DNA of 64,000 bases from Setophaga petechia (GCA_024362935.1 JANCRA010000007.1:6326503-6390502); one strand, 5' to 3'; positions 48,401 through 60,497 are shown, counted from the first letter of the stretch. The notes: a model not told the origin generated them from the letters alone. A program made the numbers and translations.

Positions 48401-49389
48401 ATTCTCCTGAAATAATCCTGACCCATCACTGCTTTTCCTGTGCATGGAAAAGTCTGGGACTGGCATTTTCCAACTGCCAATATTTTGTCCTAACTAATGC
48501 TTTTAAAATATGCCTTAACTTGAGAAAATAACAAACCAGAAACATTCTAAAAATATAGAGTATGTGGATTGATTTATACTTGTCACATGAACTGATGGGA
48601 ATGACAGACACATGGTTTTCTAAGGGACAATTACCCCCCTCTCACAGCACATCTCATCCTTAGGCTGCAGAGGGGTTTGGCTGAGGGGGTAGGTGAGCCT
48701 TCCCACAGAGGGAAGCTGCTGTCCATGGCTGGACAGCCACAACCAAGGTGAACCAAAATGGTCACAGAATGGACAAGTGATCATGGGGTCTCTCACTTTT
48801 ATAAATTCTGCTCCATTTCCATATTGGAGTTCACTGCCCAATTACAGCTTTAGCTTATGATCTCCCATATATTTTGTTTTTCTCACTTCAGTCCACCTCT
48901 CTCTTGGGCCTGAGATTTGGATCATTTGTCCTTGGTGCCCAGCTGGAGCAGGAATTGTTTTGTCTCCCTGCTCTGTGCACAGAGCTCACCATTCCTTTAA
49001 TGTGAAGCTCAGACCCACACACTAAAGCAGCACAGAATCTGAAAAATATAAAAGCTAAAACCTGAGCCATCACCCTCACAAGAACCTTTATACATGGGGC
49101 CTTCCAGACCCCATGTCACTCCTTCATTCCCTCTCCAATGGATTTAGAGCCTTTTATAACCCTCTGTTCTCCTCCCCATCTGCCTTGCTAAACCAGCATC
49201 CCTAGGGATGATGGCTTTACAGCCAGGACACACAGCATTGCTGTGAGCTGCCCCTCCTGCCCTGCCCTGCCAGCCAAGAGCCCCCTGAGCCAGCACGCAC
49301 CTGGCAGGTGCCTGTCCCAGCACAGGCACCTGTCCCTGCCCCTGCCAGCCCCTGGACTTCCCACCAAGCTGGAGAGGAACATTTCACAA
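45416..49389. other. Long unique stretch
   Basis: No gene recognised. Overlapping + frames of 126-129 codons at 45612-46035 have no known domain and no clear splice context. GC content rises locally at 49220-49370. Confidence 0.45.
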
Positions 49390-49662
49390 GAGCACATAGT
49401 GACAAGACAAGTGGGAAAAGCCTGGAGCTGGGCAGATTTAGGGAGATATTAGGGAGAAAACCCTCCCTGGGAGGGTGGGCAGGCCCTGGCACAGGGTGCC
49501 CAGAGCAGCTGTGGCTGCCCCTGGATCCCTGGCAGTGCCCAAGGCCAGGCTGGATGAGGCTTGGAGCAGCCTGGGACAGTGGGAGGTGTCCCTGCCATGG
49601 TGGACTTAGATGAGTTTTAAGGTCCTGCCCAGAAGAAACTGCTCCATGAGTCCAAGATTCCA
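49390..49662 (+). mobile_element. CR1 LINE fragment
   Basis: GAAAAGCCTGGAGCTGGGCA, GAGGGTGGGCAGGCCCTGGC, GGTGCCCAGAGCAGCTGTGG, AGTGCCCAAGGCCAGGCTGG and GGGACAGTGGGAGGTGTCCC are CR1 landmarks. The tail is degraded (GAGTTTTAAGGTCCTGCCC). Confidence 0.85.
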
Positions 49663-49749
49663 TTAGCTGTGAACTGCTGTGGCTTCACTAAGGTTTCCCA
49701 ATAGGCCAGGAACTCCAGTCATGGTAAAACACCAAGAGAAAAGCAACAG

Positions 49750-50045
49750 AATGACTCAGTGAGCTGAAAAACTTGACCCATGAGAGGAGACTGAAGGCTC
49801 TGTGATTTTTTAAATTCAAAATGCTGTGAAGCCTCTGTGACAACAATTTTCCATTACGGAAAATTGCTGTCAGGGGAAGGAGACAAAACTATTCATCTCA
49901 GGACAAGAAGGGTTAAACTGCAGCAAGGAAAATTTTGCTTAGATGTTAGCGAAATCTTTCTGTCTGTCAAGGTGGCTCAGCACAGAAATCAATTGCCAAG
50001 GAAGAGGGGAATCTCTGTCACAGGAGGGCCTGAAGAACAGGCAAG
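49750..50045 (+). mobile_element. Degraded CR1-like fragment
   Basis: The order AGGACAAGAAGGGTTAAACT, GCAGCAAGGAAAATTTTGCT, TAGATGTTAGCGAAATCTTT, then GTGGCTCAGCACAGAAATCA parallels the CR1 segment that precedes the 3' tail. Identity is low and the assignment is tentative. Confidence 0.5.
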
Positions 50046-52040
50046 CTAATTAACTGTCAGGCATGGCTGAGGTCTAATTGCTTCTGCTGGGGAAGGGGGC
50101 TGAGCTACCTGACCTCCTCAGTCACCACCAGCTTTACCTGCATTGATCAGAGCATCTCCAGAGGAACAGAACCATCCACATCCCACACAAATTACAGAAG
50201 CTAGAACATGAGTAACCCAAACCAAGCTGAAAGTTAATTACAGGCAGATAAGGTGCCTAATGCCATGCTGCTGCTACCTTAATAAGTATAGAATTAAACC
50301 CCTCAGTAATCATATTTTGCTGCCAGCATTACTGGATCATGAATCATTCAGTCTTCAATTAAAACACATGGCCCACACTTATTTTTTGTTCCACACAATT
50401 GCTAATTTTGAGCCTTGGACACGATCCATCATGGCCATATTTTGGTGGGTGCTCAACCATATTTTGGTTAAAACAATGCTTGCTTATTTTGAATAAAATA
50501 CCTACTTGTAAGCCTTAAAACACAATGCACAGAGCTTCATTATTAAGCTTCAAACTTCCTAATATCTCACTAGATAAACTTTTCTGTGGTTTAGAGAGTT
50601 ATTCTAGACAAGCATTAATACACAGACCATTGTTCCATTTGTCTTTGCTTTTCTACTTTTGAAATAATTTTTCTGCTGACCTATCTCATGGCTACTGCTT
50701 AGCTCCCATCACAGTTCTGCTGTCTCTGAGGCCTGCCTTTTGCAGCTTTCCCAAAACCCTCTGATTTTGTGGATTCCCACACTTTGGCAGGACCTGACTG
50801 TGGTACCTGCAGGCTGCCCAGGTGTGCACAGAGCACTGCAGCAAAGTGCAGAGGGCACAAGGGCTGCTGGGAGGCATTGCTGGGTCACCCTCCTCCTTCA
50901 GTCACACACAAAACCCAGCCAGGGGTGTCTGAGAGCAAAGTCCTGACCCAGGGCTCCTGTGGCAGTTGAACTCCACAACTCCACTCCCCGTGGCAGCTGA
51001 AGGGAATACTGTTGCAGGGTACTTCTTCCACCACTGCACTCTTTTACATAAACAGCAAAATCAAATTCATGCAATTGAGACTAATTTGACACATTTCCTT
51101 TCTCTACTGCCTCTGTAATTAGCATCATTGCCATGCTGCAGCATTTCACTGCTCTTTTTTTTTCTCTTACAGAAAACCCTTCAAATCTGTATTTCTTTCA
51201 TTCCTCATAGCTAAATGCTTAGAAGGCGAAAAGAAATTAGCTTCTTTACTTTAGGAATCCCCATTCTCTTTTTTAATTGGAACTGCAAAGGGAAAACAAT
51301 TAAATGACACTGGGTTTAAAAAACCATTTAAATTAAAATATGTAAAACCGGTCAATCTTTCTATGAGAATCTGGAAAATATTTCTGGGAATCCTCACAGA
51401 AATCTGTGGTTAATTCAATGGCCAGAGGGGAGATATGTAAGTTTGACACAAAGCAGGGAAAGTGGATATTGTTGGAAGCATTGCCTAAACACCATTTATA
51501 ATTACAGAACATTCATTATAAGTAAAAAAGTTGTATGAAAGCAAGTTACACAGCTGGAAAAAAAATGGAATTAACTACAACTCTATGCCATGACTCAGAC
51601 CATAGTGTAGCACTTGAACTATTTCCACTGAAAAAAAGCACTTCAGTGCTCTCTAGAAAGCCACAACCAGAAATGAAGGGAAACTCAATTCCTGGAGAGA
51701 TCATAGAGCTCTGCAGAAAAACCAGGGCACTTTGCCAAAACCATGTGTGGCAGATCCAAACATCCACAGTATTTTCTACAAACCAACCATTCCCTGGAAT
51801 CCCATTCCCAGCCTGTTCTCTGCCCCTACAGATCTCCATCAGCTCATCCCAGGCAAAGGCAGCTCAAAGCCAGCCCAGCATGATTTATGGGGGCTGTGCA
51901 CACAGGAAAGTTACTCTGGACATGCCCAATTATGCTACTCCAGGAACCTGTTCTGAGGGAGTTCATCTCCAGCACCACTTCTGGTAATGGCAACACCACA
52001 GGGCTCAAAAAAAAGCATCAAGAACTCACTCAGATTTTCA
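50046..52040. other. Unique non-coding stretch
   Basis: No gene recognised. The 150-codon frame at 51535-51987 has only minus-strand overlaps and no domain I know. Confidence 0.45.
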
Positions 52041-52285
52041 CCCTGCCAGAGGGCAGGGCTGGATGGGATATTGGGAATTAGGAATTGTTCCCTGGCAGGG
52101 TGGGCAGGCCCTGGCACAGGGTGCCCAGAGCAGCTGTGGCTGCCCCTGGATCCCTGGCAGTGCCCAAGGCCAGGCTGGAGCACCCTGGGACAGTGGAAGG
52201 TGTCCCTGCCATGGCAGGGGTGGGATGGGATGACCTTTTAGATCCTTTCAAACCAAACCATTCCATGATTCTGTGATTCTACAAT
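52041..52285 (+). mobile_element. CR1 LINE 3' fragment
   Basis: CCCTGCCAGAGGGCAGGGCT, GGGAATTAGGAATTGTTCCC, GGTGCCCAGAGCAGCTGTGG, AGTGCCCAAGGCCAGGCTGG, CCATGGCAGGGGTGGGATGG, with the tail CAAACCAAACCATTCCATGA then TTCTGTGATTCTAC. Confidence 0.9.
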
Positions 52286-55020
52286 TTTATATGACTGAAA
52301 TTCTATACTTCTCATAATACCAATTATTTCTTGGCAGTTATGTTTTCATTTCTCACATTAGGAACCCTGCTGGGTAGAAACTGTTCATCTTCATGTTTAT
52401 AGTTTCCACTTAGTCCTTTCACATTAAAGTCATAGTGCTGGCTCAAAAATTTTGTTGTGCCTTTTTTCCCCCAAGAAAAGATTTTAATTAGAAAAAACAA
52501 CTTGGTACAGGACAAATTATTTAAGTCAAGTAAAGCTTTTTTCTGTTTTTAAAATAAAGCATAGAGCAATACATCAACTCATACACGCTCTGAAGGATTT
52601 GAACTGGGTATTGCCACTCGTACAAAAAAGATTATAATGACTATAATGTCAAGTTAAAGCCAAGACTGGGAGTTCAATACAGTAATAAAGGAAAGCTGGA
52701 ATCAAATGTAGCTCTTTCCAAATCACCAATCTTTACTTGTGCACTGCTAAGCAGTGGTGCCTCCTTTGTGTGTTCTCTTTTCCCTTTGAGCCTCTAGGTC
52801 CAAACCACGACATCTGACATGCTCTGGGTGCTGTTGTCCTTTTTATTGCACCACTCTGCTCTTTATTTTTAAAATGCTGAAACCACCTTCTTTTTTCCTT
52901 GCATTACCCCAGCAATTCCTCTGCAGGCTCCCACCCTGGAACAGACTGCAGTGCCCCTTCTGTCACTGACATCCCCACAGCCTTTTCTTTATCCAACAAA
53001 GCTTTTTTGTAAACATTTCAAAGAACAGCAGATGAAGACATCTGGAACATGGACTCCTCATGCTGTAAACAAGACATTTTTTATTTCAAAGTTTTTTTTT
53101 TTTTCTTTTTTTGTGGATTAAATAAAATACCTTCAAAAGTTGTTTGTCTTCCTAGGCTATTTAAAAAAAAACCCATAATTACTTATTAATCTATAGCATT
53201 TCATGTCAAAGTAGATTCCAAGGAAGCAGTAACATTTAAATATGAAGCAGGCAGGAACTGGGAGGAAATGCCCCTTCATTCATAACCATTTTGGAGTTTT
53301 GCAGGATTACAAACAAAGAAGATGCAAACCCAGGAACACAACTGAAACAGCTCTCATGGTCCAGTACTACTACAAATGGGCTTGACAACAGGAAAATGAG
53401 CATTTACCAGTTTTTTAAGGAAGGGAAAAGCACCTGGCCACTTTCAGACCCCACAACAGCATTCCATGGGGGGTTGTTGTGTGCTTCTGTGGGGCACACC
53501 AACACAGGATTTAGGGATTTATCTAAGGTCATGCTCCACCACCTCATGGGGCCTGTCAAGGCCAGCTTCCGGGTGAGACACCATCAAAACTCATCCTCTT
53601 TCTCTGTTTTTTAACCTTCAGGTGTATTTCTCTAAGTGCTACAATGGCAAGTCACTAGAAAAAGACAATTTCAGGCAGAGAAACAGCATTTATTCTGGCC
53701 CCTCAGTGACCATGAGGGTGGGTGCTGTGACCTGCATTAGATAAGATCACTGCCTGCCTGCACTGAGGTGTTGCACAGAACTGTCTGGACTTGATTTTCT
53801 TGGCTCTCTTAGACGTGGCTGGGTTAAATATGACAGAGGAAAAAAAAAAACACCCTGCCAAGAGCCATTGCAACAGCTTCCCTTAAGCAGCAACTCCTGG
53901 AAGTGCTGACAGGAAGCTCAGTTAAAGTCACAGAGCAGCTCCTCAAACTTGGGAAATGCAGGCTTTTAGTTTCCCTGGTTATAAACAATACACGTGGGCA
54001 TGTTAGTAAAAGCTTTCTAGAGCAATAGAATGGTTTGTCTCTAAGTGTTATAGTTTTTGACCTTTTAAACAATTGTAGCAATTTAGATCAACTGTCAAAC
54101 CATTGCTTTTCTGCAAAGAGACAGTAATAAATTTACTAAAATTAAATTTCTTTTACGTAAAGTATATTTGAGGAAAACAAACAGAATTGATTTCTGACTC
54201 ACTTTTAATAAGTGCCTTCTGGAATCCAACTTCTGACACAAATTAATTCAACTCTGAAAGTTAAATAAAAACAAATTAATTCAACTCTGAGAGCTTGAGC
54301 ATCCTGAACTCACCACAGCCTCTTTATAAACCTAGATTTCAAAATTATTTCTGACAATAATTTTAATAATTAGCAAGAGAAGATGCATCACCATAATAAA
54401 TTGCCAAATTACTGCACTGAAACCTGTGAGACTAAATGGAATGTGAACAATCTCTTGTCCCATCAATCTTGTTCATCTGAAGTCTACCCTTATTTATTCC
54501 AAAGGTGTCTTGCTTACAAGAGTTTGTTATTTTTTTTAATCTGGTTTTGTCTCTAAGTGCTGTTTGTTGGATGAAGCCAGGCTGTGCTTCCCATCACCAG
54601 CCTGTGTGTCCTGCAGGAATCCCCCTCTCCTGCTGAGCACCCTCCCCAAGCCCAGCTTAGGGCAGCAGTGCTTCTTCCCAAGCCCAAACCATCTGCCCCA
54701 CACAGGCTCTTTGAGATCACCCCCTCAGAAATGTTCATTCTGTCATTCCCTGTGCTCCAGGTGCTGATCAGACCTTCAGCTTCCCCTGGGTTTGTAACCT
54801 GTCAAGCCTTGTCTCCAGTTTTGGGGTTCTAAGTGCTGGCATGGGTGCACACCTGCTCCCATCTCACCCCATTTAGCTCCACAGATATTATTTATATTTT
54901 TCCCCTTTTTGCTGTGCCCCCAGGGCCATGCAGAGCCTGTCACTGTGCCCACTGAGGGGCAGGATGAACTCAGATTAAGAGCTGAACAGACACTGCAGAG
55001 CAATCCTTGATCAGTGTCTA
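52286..55020. other. Long unique stretch
   Basis: No gene seen. A 24-base element ACAAATTAATTCAACTCTG plus a few bases is duplicated in tandem at about 54239-54294. T-runs lie at about 53091-53112. Confidence 0.45.
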
Positions 55021-55375
55021 GAGAGTGACTTACATCAACACAAAAAAGCATTTTACAAAGGTCTCAGTGAAGAAAACTCCAACAGTTTAATAAACACACC
55101 AAGGCACTGGACTTCAACAGTGAAACAGTGTTTGCTTTCTGCAGCAGTTGCTGGAGTTGCAGGATTATTAAAAATACAGATTAGATTAATTACAGAGAGA
55201 TCAGCAGAGTTAGGAAAGACTTTGCTGAAATACGTTATAAAGTTAACACTTAAGGTAACTTTTTGTTAGTTTCTTTTATAGTATCAAAACCAAAAAAAAA
55301 TCTGGTTTATGAAGTCCCTGCCTTCCCCACTCATTCCAGCCCTTAATCTATAGTTCAGTGCACTCCAACTGTGCT
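55021..55375 (+). repeat. Tandem duplication, copy 1 (355 bp)
   Basis: It runs from GAGAGTGACTTACATCAACA to CACTCCAACTGTGCT and is followed directly by a second copy in the same orientation. It resembles no transposon I know. Confidence 0.9.
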
Positions 55376-55781
55376 GAGAGTGACTTACACCAACACAAAA
55401 AAGCATTTTACAAAGGGCTCAGTGAAGAAAACACCACCAGATTTAATAAACACACCAAGGCACTGGACTTCAACACCATGAAACAGTCTTTGCTTTCTGC
55501 TGCAGTTGCTGGACTTGAAGGATGTTTATTAAAAAAACACAGATTAATTATATGAGATTAAGCAGAGTTAGGAAAGAGCTTGTTGAAATATGTCAAAGTT
55601 AGCACTTCAGATAACTTTTTGTTTGTTTTTGTTATAGTATCAAAACTTTTTGTTCGTTTCTGTTAGAGTATCAAAACAACAACAACAAGTTTTGATTCCA
55701 TAAATCTGGTTTATGAAGTCCCTGCCTTCCCCACTCATTCCAGCTCTTAATCTGTAGTTCAGTGCACTCCAACTGTGCTGA
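55376..55781 (+). repeat. Tandem duplication, copy 2 (about 405 bp)
   Basis: Same sequence as 55021-55375 with about 90 percent identity by eye. It is longer because the segment AACTTTTTGTT...AGTATCAAAAC is itself duplicated inside it (about 55610-55680), followed by a CAA run. Confidence 0.9.
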
Positions 55782-56560
55782 GATAATTTATTACAGGCCT
55801 GTGTTATAAATCAGACAAAGAATAACTAAATTCAAGGGAGCAGATGCCATATCCTGCACACACTGGTAGATGGGTAAGTCCAAACTAAATATGTTAGGGC
55901 AGCTATCTGAGAGTCAGTCAGCACAAACCACTGTGTCCTGCATTGTGCAAGGCTGTGAATCAGCCCCATAACATAAAAAATGTGGCTATCAGAAAAACCA
56001 GGAGCACCTCTGGGCCCCAAACCACCAATCATGCTGGTGAGGTGTGCAAAGAAAACAATACAGGGATGGGTGCTAGAGTTCCACATTGCTCTGAGCCAAC
56101 CATAAAGCTGAGGCAAAAACCAATCTGCAATTTATAAAGCCAAATTGCCAGTCTTAGAACATATTAACTGCATAATGGCTTTTCCATACAAGGAACAACC
56201 CTGAAAATTTAATAAATCGATATTTACTTGATTTATATAGATTAAATCACGGTGAGTATTAGCACAGCTGATAATAAACTGAATAGTTATGACTGCAAAT
56301 GGTTGTAAGAGCCATTAAAACCATGTAGCAGACATTCAGTGCAGAAAGATCTGCAGAATGGGCCTGGAACATCCCTACAATGGGGAGAAAAATGTTCTCC
56401 AAATCTCCCTTGGGAGACCAGAAAAGATCTGTCACAAGGCCCTGACATAACAAAAGCTTTTCAGATGAAATTTCCAGATGGTCCTAGGAAACAGAACATG
56501 CCCCAGGCTACAGGGCAAGGGAAAACCCCATGTGGGCATTGCCAAGGAGATGTGAGAGAA
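55782..56560. other. Non-coding gap before the interrupted minisatellite
   Basis: No gene recognised. A 99-codon frame (56339-56638) contains a PCGHC stretch but not a full zinc-knuckle pattern, and it runs into the following tandem repeat. Confidence 0.4.
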
Positions 56561-57275
56561 ACACAACAGCAAGTGCAGGACCTCCTTCCTTTGTGGGGAA
56601 TTGGGTACCAGCAATTAATAAAAACAGGAATAAAATAATACAAAATAAAAAACCACAACAGTGAGTGCAAGACCTGCTTCCTTTGTGGGGGGATGGGTAT
56701 CAACAATTCAAAAAAACAGGAATAAAATAACATTTTAAAAAATATATATAAAAACATAAAATATATATTAAATACATATATAAAATATAAAATATATATT
56801 TACATAATATATATAAATATATGTATTAAATAACATAAAACAGGAATAAAATGACATTAAAAAACCACAATAGGAAGTGCAAGACCCGCTTCCTTTGGGG
56901 GCAGCAGGGTACCAGCAATTAAAACAGGAATAAAACAACATAAAATAAAAAAACACAACAGAAAATGCAAGACCTGGTTCGTTTGTGGGGAATTGGGTAT
57001 CAGCAATTAAAAAAAACCAGAAATAAAATAATACTAAGTATATATTTTTAGAAAAATATATATTAAAATATAAAAAATATATACATAGATAAACATTTTA
57101 AATATATTTTTATATTAATATATATATTACATATATAAAATAACATAACATAAAACAGGAATAAAATAACATAAAATAAACACAACAGCAAGTGCAAGAC
57201 CTGCTTCCTTTGTGAGGAGTTGGGTATCAGAAAAAAAACAACAAAACCAGGAATAAAATAATATAAAATAAACAG
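56561..57275. repeat. Degenerate minisatellite of about 90-95 bp, five units, with two AT-rich interruptions
   Basis: The unit carries CACAACAGCAAGTGCAAGAC, CTGCTTCCTTTGTGGGGAAT, TGGGTATCAGCAATTAAAAA and AACAGGAATAAAATAACATA. Copies begin near 56561, 56653, 56865, 56953 and 57181. Spacings are about 92, 212, 88 and 228 bp, because AT-rich blocks of roughly 110-130 bp (TATATA-type) sit between units 2-3 and 4-5. Confidence 0.9.
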
Positions 57276-58502
57276 GAGAATATTGTTCCAGATATATTTA
57301 AGATCCAAAAAGCCTCAGATTCCTGCTCACTGCTATCTTCAGCTGTGGATAGTCACTAATTGCACCCCATTTACTATGGAATAGCCATCTGTACCCTGTG
57401 AGTGGAGAAAAAGCTATCAAACCACAGCTTCAAATTCACATCAAAAAGATTTCTAAATTACATCAGCCTTTCTTAACACGTGTTTTTTTACCTTTGATCA
57501 AGCACAGGAAAATCACCCTCATTTCTATGCATTTTGTGGGATGTCTTGCCTGTATTTGGCAGATGAGTCGTTTTTTCCTCTCTTCCTCTGCTGTTGCATC
57601 TGCCTGGGCTCCATCCTGCACTCCCACTGTAACTGAAGAAATAATTTTATTAGTCACTAACTGATTGTCATACGTGTTTGCTTTCAGATTTAATTCCCAA
57701 GCCATGCTGGCTGTCCCCAGTTTTAGACTGAGAACACTTGAGATCTTGTCTCAATTAGCCCAGCCCATAACCTGTCAAATCTCTTGATTCCCAACCTGTA
57801 GGATACCCAGCACAGGAACATGGCACTGCTGGGGTTTATTTCACAATTAATTAATCACATGACAGGATTCTCCATGACCTTCTCAGGTTTCTGTGTGCAC
57901 AACCAAGATGAAAACCCACATTTAAGCATTTTCATCCAACTCTTACCACAGAAATTTATGGTCATTTCACAGCTACTGAGCCATTTCCACTCCTTTCATA
58001 AACACCAGCAGGCACTGGGGTTTGAAAGCATTGATAAAATGCTTTCAGGACATCCACCCTGCCCTGCAGTGCTGTGGGTAGTTTTGGTTTTATCTTTACA
58101 ACCTGTAAGGCTGTTTTTGATGAGTGACCTTGGCCATCAGCAGCAGATGGGAACAAAATTAACTTGTGGGTCAAGTTAAAAGCATGGAGAACATTTACTG
58201 ACCTCTTAGCAAGCACTATCAAGGGCAAAACTGATCTGGCTAGGTGAAAATTGGTTTATTTCTGATAGATACAGAGATCAAAGATGAGAGGCAAATCACT
58301 TTACCTGCCCCAGACTCCTCTCCCATCCCAACAGTGCAGGGAGGGGAATGGGGGTGATGGGCACCCTACAACTGCCCCACTCTTTAGTTCTTTCCTCCCC
58401 ACACCTTCCCCCTGCCCCACTGGGATGTCCCCACACCACAGAGGAGTCTCTGATGGAAGCCCCCAGTCCCCCAGTGCCCCCAGGCACAGGCAGCCCAAAG
58501 AA
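57276..58502. other. Unique non-coding stretch
   Basis: No gene seen. The 119-codon frame at 57820-58179 has no known domain. Confidence 0.45.
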
Positions 58503-58507
58503 CACCT

Positions 58508-58829
58508 TGTTGTCATATACATTGCAAGAGTTCTATTATCAGTATATTGCAAAGGTTCCATATTGCCAGAGTTTTGTACCTCCTTGATGTTTCTCATAGG
58601 CAGCTCCTCCAGACACTGACTTGTCCTCATCCTCACAGCAGCCAACTGACTCCAGCTCCTGTCAACCAACCAATCCACTCTTTTATAACACTCTTCTTAT
58701 TGGCTACAGGTGTGACCTGTTAAAATCAGGCCTGCTCCTAATCTTTAATAATTAGCTCAGCTGCAACTCTTTAGGGGGTAAGATTACATTCCATACCACC
58801 TTCATTTACCCATCCTGTATCCCCCTACA
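58508..58829 (-). mobile_element. 3' LTR of an internally deleted endogenous retrovirus
   Basis: This 322-bp repeat is TG...CA-bounded and pairs with the LTR at 59252-59574. Read on the minus strand it begins TGTAGGGGGATACAGG. It has a CCAAT motif (opposite 58699-58703) and, about 12 bases on, a TATAAAA motif (opposite 58681-58688), as expected for a U3 promoter. The left flank carries the 5-bp target duplication CACCT at 58503-58507. The two LTRs differ by roughly 10 percent by eye, so the insertion is old. Confidence 0.9.
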
Positions 58830-59251
58830 ATTCCCCCTTTTTCTTTTAATTACAGAGTTGCAGCATTTCTAGAAGTACATATTCAAATATTATGACACAT
58901 TCATATATTTCATTCAGAACTATGAGTTAGACAAATGTTCAGACCATATTATAGTGCAAATCTATATTTCTAAACGTTAGTTCAGTTTTGCAGCTTTTCT
59001 CAGTTTACAAAGTTCTTATCTTCAAAATCTTTTATACTCATATTTAACAAACATTAATAGCTGCAACTGATATATTTTACCAATAGTTTAGTATTCAAGT
59101 CCTTTTCCCCAAATCCAGAGGGTTATATAGTCAAATCCTGTTTCCCCAAATCCACAGGGTCATATAGTTTAATCCCAAATTCACAGGGTTATATAGCTTA
59201 GCATTTGAGTCTTTTTTTTTTTTCCTCCTGAATCACATCAGGATCACCATT
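58830..59251 (-). other. Internal region of the retroviral remnant
   Basis: AT-rich and non-coding. It includes the polypurine tract at its left end, the primer-site candidate at its right end, and three tandem copies of a motif like CCCCAAATCCACAGGGTTAT followed by ATAG at 59107-59130, 59144-59167 and 59173-59196. Confidence 0.75.
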
Positions 59252-59574
59252 TGTTCTCATATATATTGCAAGAGTTCTATTATCATTATATTGCAAAGGT
59301 TCCATATTGCCAGAGTTTTGCACCTCCTTGATGTTTCTTGTGGGCATCTCCTCCAGGCACTGAGTCATCCTCATCCTCACAGCAGCCATCTGACTCCAGT
59401 TCCCCTTGTAACCAACCAATCCATTCCTTTATACCACTCTTCTTATTGGCTACAGCTGTGGCCTGTTAAAATCAGGCTGCTCCTAATCTTTAGTAATTGG
59501 CTCAGCTGCAACTCTTTAAGGGGTAAGATTACATTCTATACCACCTTCATTTACCTAAACAGTCTCCCCCTACA
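59252..59574 (-). mobile_element. 5' LTR of the endogenous retrovirus remnant
   Basis: This 323-bp partner of the LTR at 58508-58829 starts TGTAGGGGGAGACTG on the minus strand. The CCAAT motif is conserved; the TATA motif is changed by a base (opposite 59428-59433). The right flank CACCT at 59575-59579 is the target duplication. Confidence 0.9.
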
Positions 59575-59579
59575 CACCT

Positions 59580-60070
59580 TTATTTTAAAAGACATTTTTA
59601 CAAGTCCTGTATTTATCCCACAGCTCTGGGAAGCATTTCAAGTCTGAGATGCAGAGGAGATGTAATCAGGAAGGGTTTGACACACTGAAGCACCTGGTCA
59701 CTCTGTGAGTCCTGCACAGGACCAGACCTGTGAGTGCTGCCCTGCTCCTGCCTTGGCCAAGAGGAGAAATGAAAACACTCTGCTGTTTATCTCAGAAAGT
59801 GCACCAATAGCACCAGAACACAATCCATTTTTGGCTGTCCATGCCCCAGGGGACAGCTATGGTCCCAGTGATGCCTCTGTCACAGCAAATGCCACCACAG
59901 GAGCCTCTGGAGAAAGGGCAGGCTGCATTTGAAGAAACTGCAGTAACCACATCCCAGAGATACAATTTGAGAGCCTTTTACCCTTTTTTGTCAGCAAAAA
60001 ACCCCAGAACTTGGTGCCCTTTGTATCACTTCATGTAGTTCCTCATTAGACATCCCACAGGTTCCTCTGA
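59580..60070. other. Unique non-coding gap
   Basis: No gene or repeat recognised between the retroviral remnant and the palindromic repeat. Confidence 0.45.
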
Positions 60071-60118
60071 TGTAAATCTAGAGAGAAAAACATCCCAAAA
60101 GAACATAATTATGTTCTG
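60071..60118 (+). repeat. 48-bp repeat with an 18-bp palindrome, copy 1
   Basis: It begins TGTAAATCTAGAGAGAAAAA and ends with the perfect palindrome AGAACATAATTATGTTCT (60100-60117). A second copy at 62308-62355 matches at 46 of 48 positions. Confidence 0.9.
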
Positions 60119-60299
60119 TCTGTGTGTTTGCCCCAAAAGGCATTTTCATTTCAGCCAGCAGTGATAGGAGTGTTACTCACAGGAGCAGGCTGTGGCTGCT
60201 CCAGGTGTTTGCTGTGCAGGATGACTCTCACAGGGACTGCTTGTCTGAAGGTGGGCAGTGAGGGACCCCTTCCAATGACCTGCAAACCAGACCACTCCT

Positions 60300-60390
60300 G
60301 TGAGGTGGTGCCAGTGAAGACATCCATGGCAGGGGTGGAACTGCCTGATCTTTAAGGTCCTTTCCAACCCAAACCATTTATGATAATTCA
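60300..60390 (+). mobile_element. CR1 LINE 3' end fragment
   Basis: GACATCCATGGCAGGGGTGG, AACTGCCTGATCTTTAAGGT and CCTTTCCAACCCAAACCATT then TATGATAATTC are the last part of a CR1 element. The upstream part is not recognisable. Confidence 0.75.
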
Positions 60391-60497
60391 CAGAAATCCT
60401 AAGGGCAAGCAGAGCCTGTTGTGGTGGGGGAAAAGCAGTGCTCCAGGCTTAGCTGGTGAGAGCCACTGCAGTTCCAGGGTAACTTCAGTCCTCTTTG

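Larger units (their letters stand above)
58508..59574 (-). mobile_element. Endogenous retrovirus remnant with no coding region, minus strand
   Basis: The element consists of two LTRs of 322 and 323 bp around an internal region of only 422 bp. Direct observations: 5-bp identical flanks (CACCT at 58503-58507 and 59575-59579), LTR ends TG...CA, a polypurine tract just upstream of the 3' LTR (opposite 58831-58847), and an 18-nt primer-binding-site candidate two bases after the 5' LTR (opposite 59232-59249). The candidate site agrees with the tRNA-Trp type used by avian alpharetroviruses at 15 of 18 positions, all three differences being C-to-T. The interior has no gag, pol or env frame. It is therefore a non-autonomous or deleted copy. 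Whether it was deleted before or after insertion cannot be told from one copy. Confidence 0.85.

Noticed and set aside
56339..56638. 99-codon ORF with PCGHC as a possible retroviral zinc-knuckle fragment
   Set aside because: It lacks the full CCHC spacing and runs into a tandem repeat. No neighbouring retroviral signature supports it.
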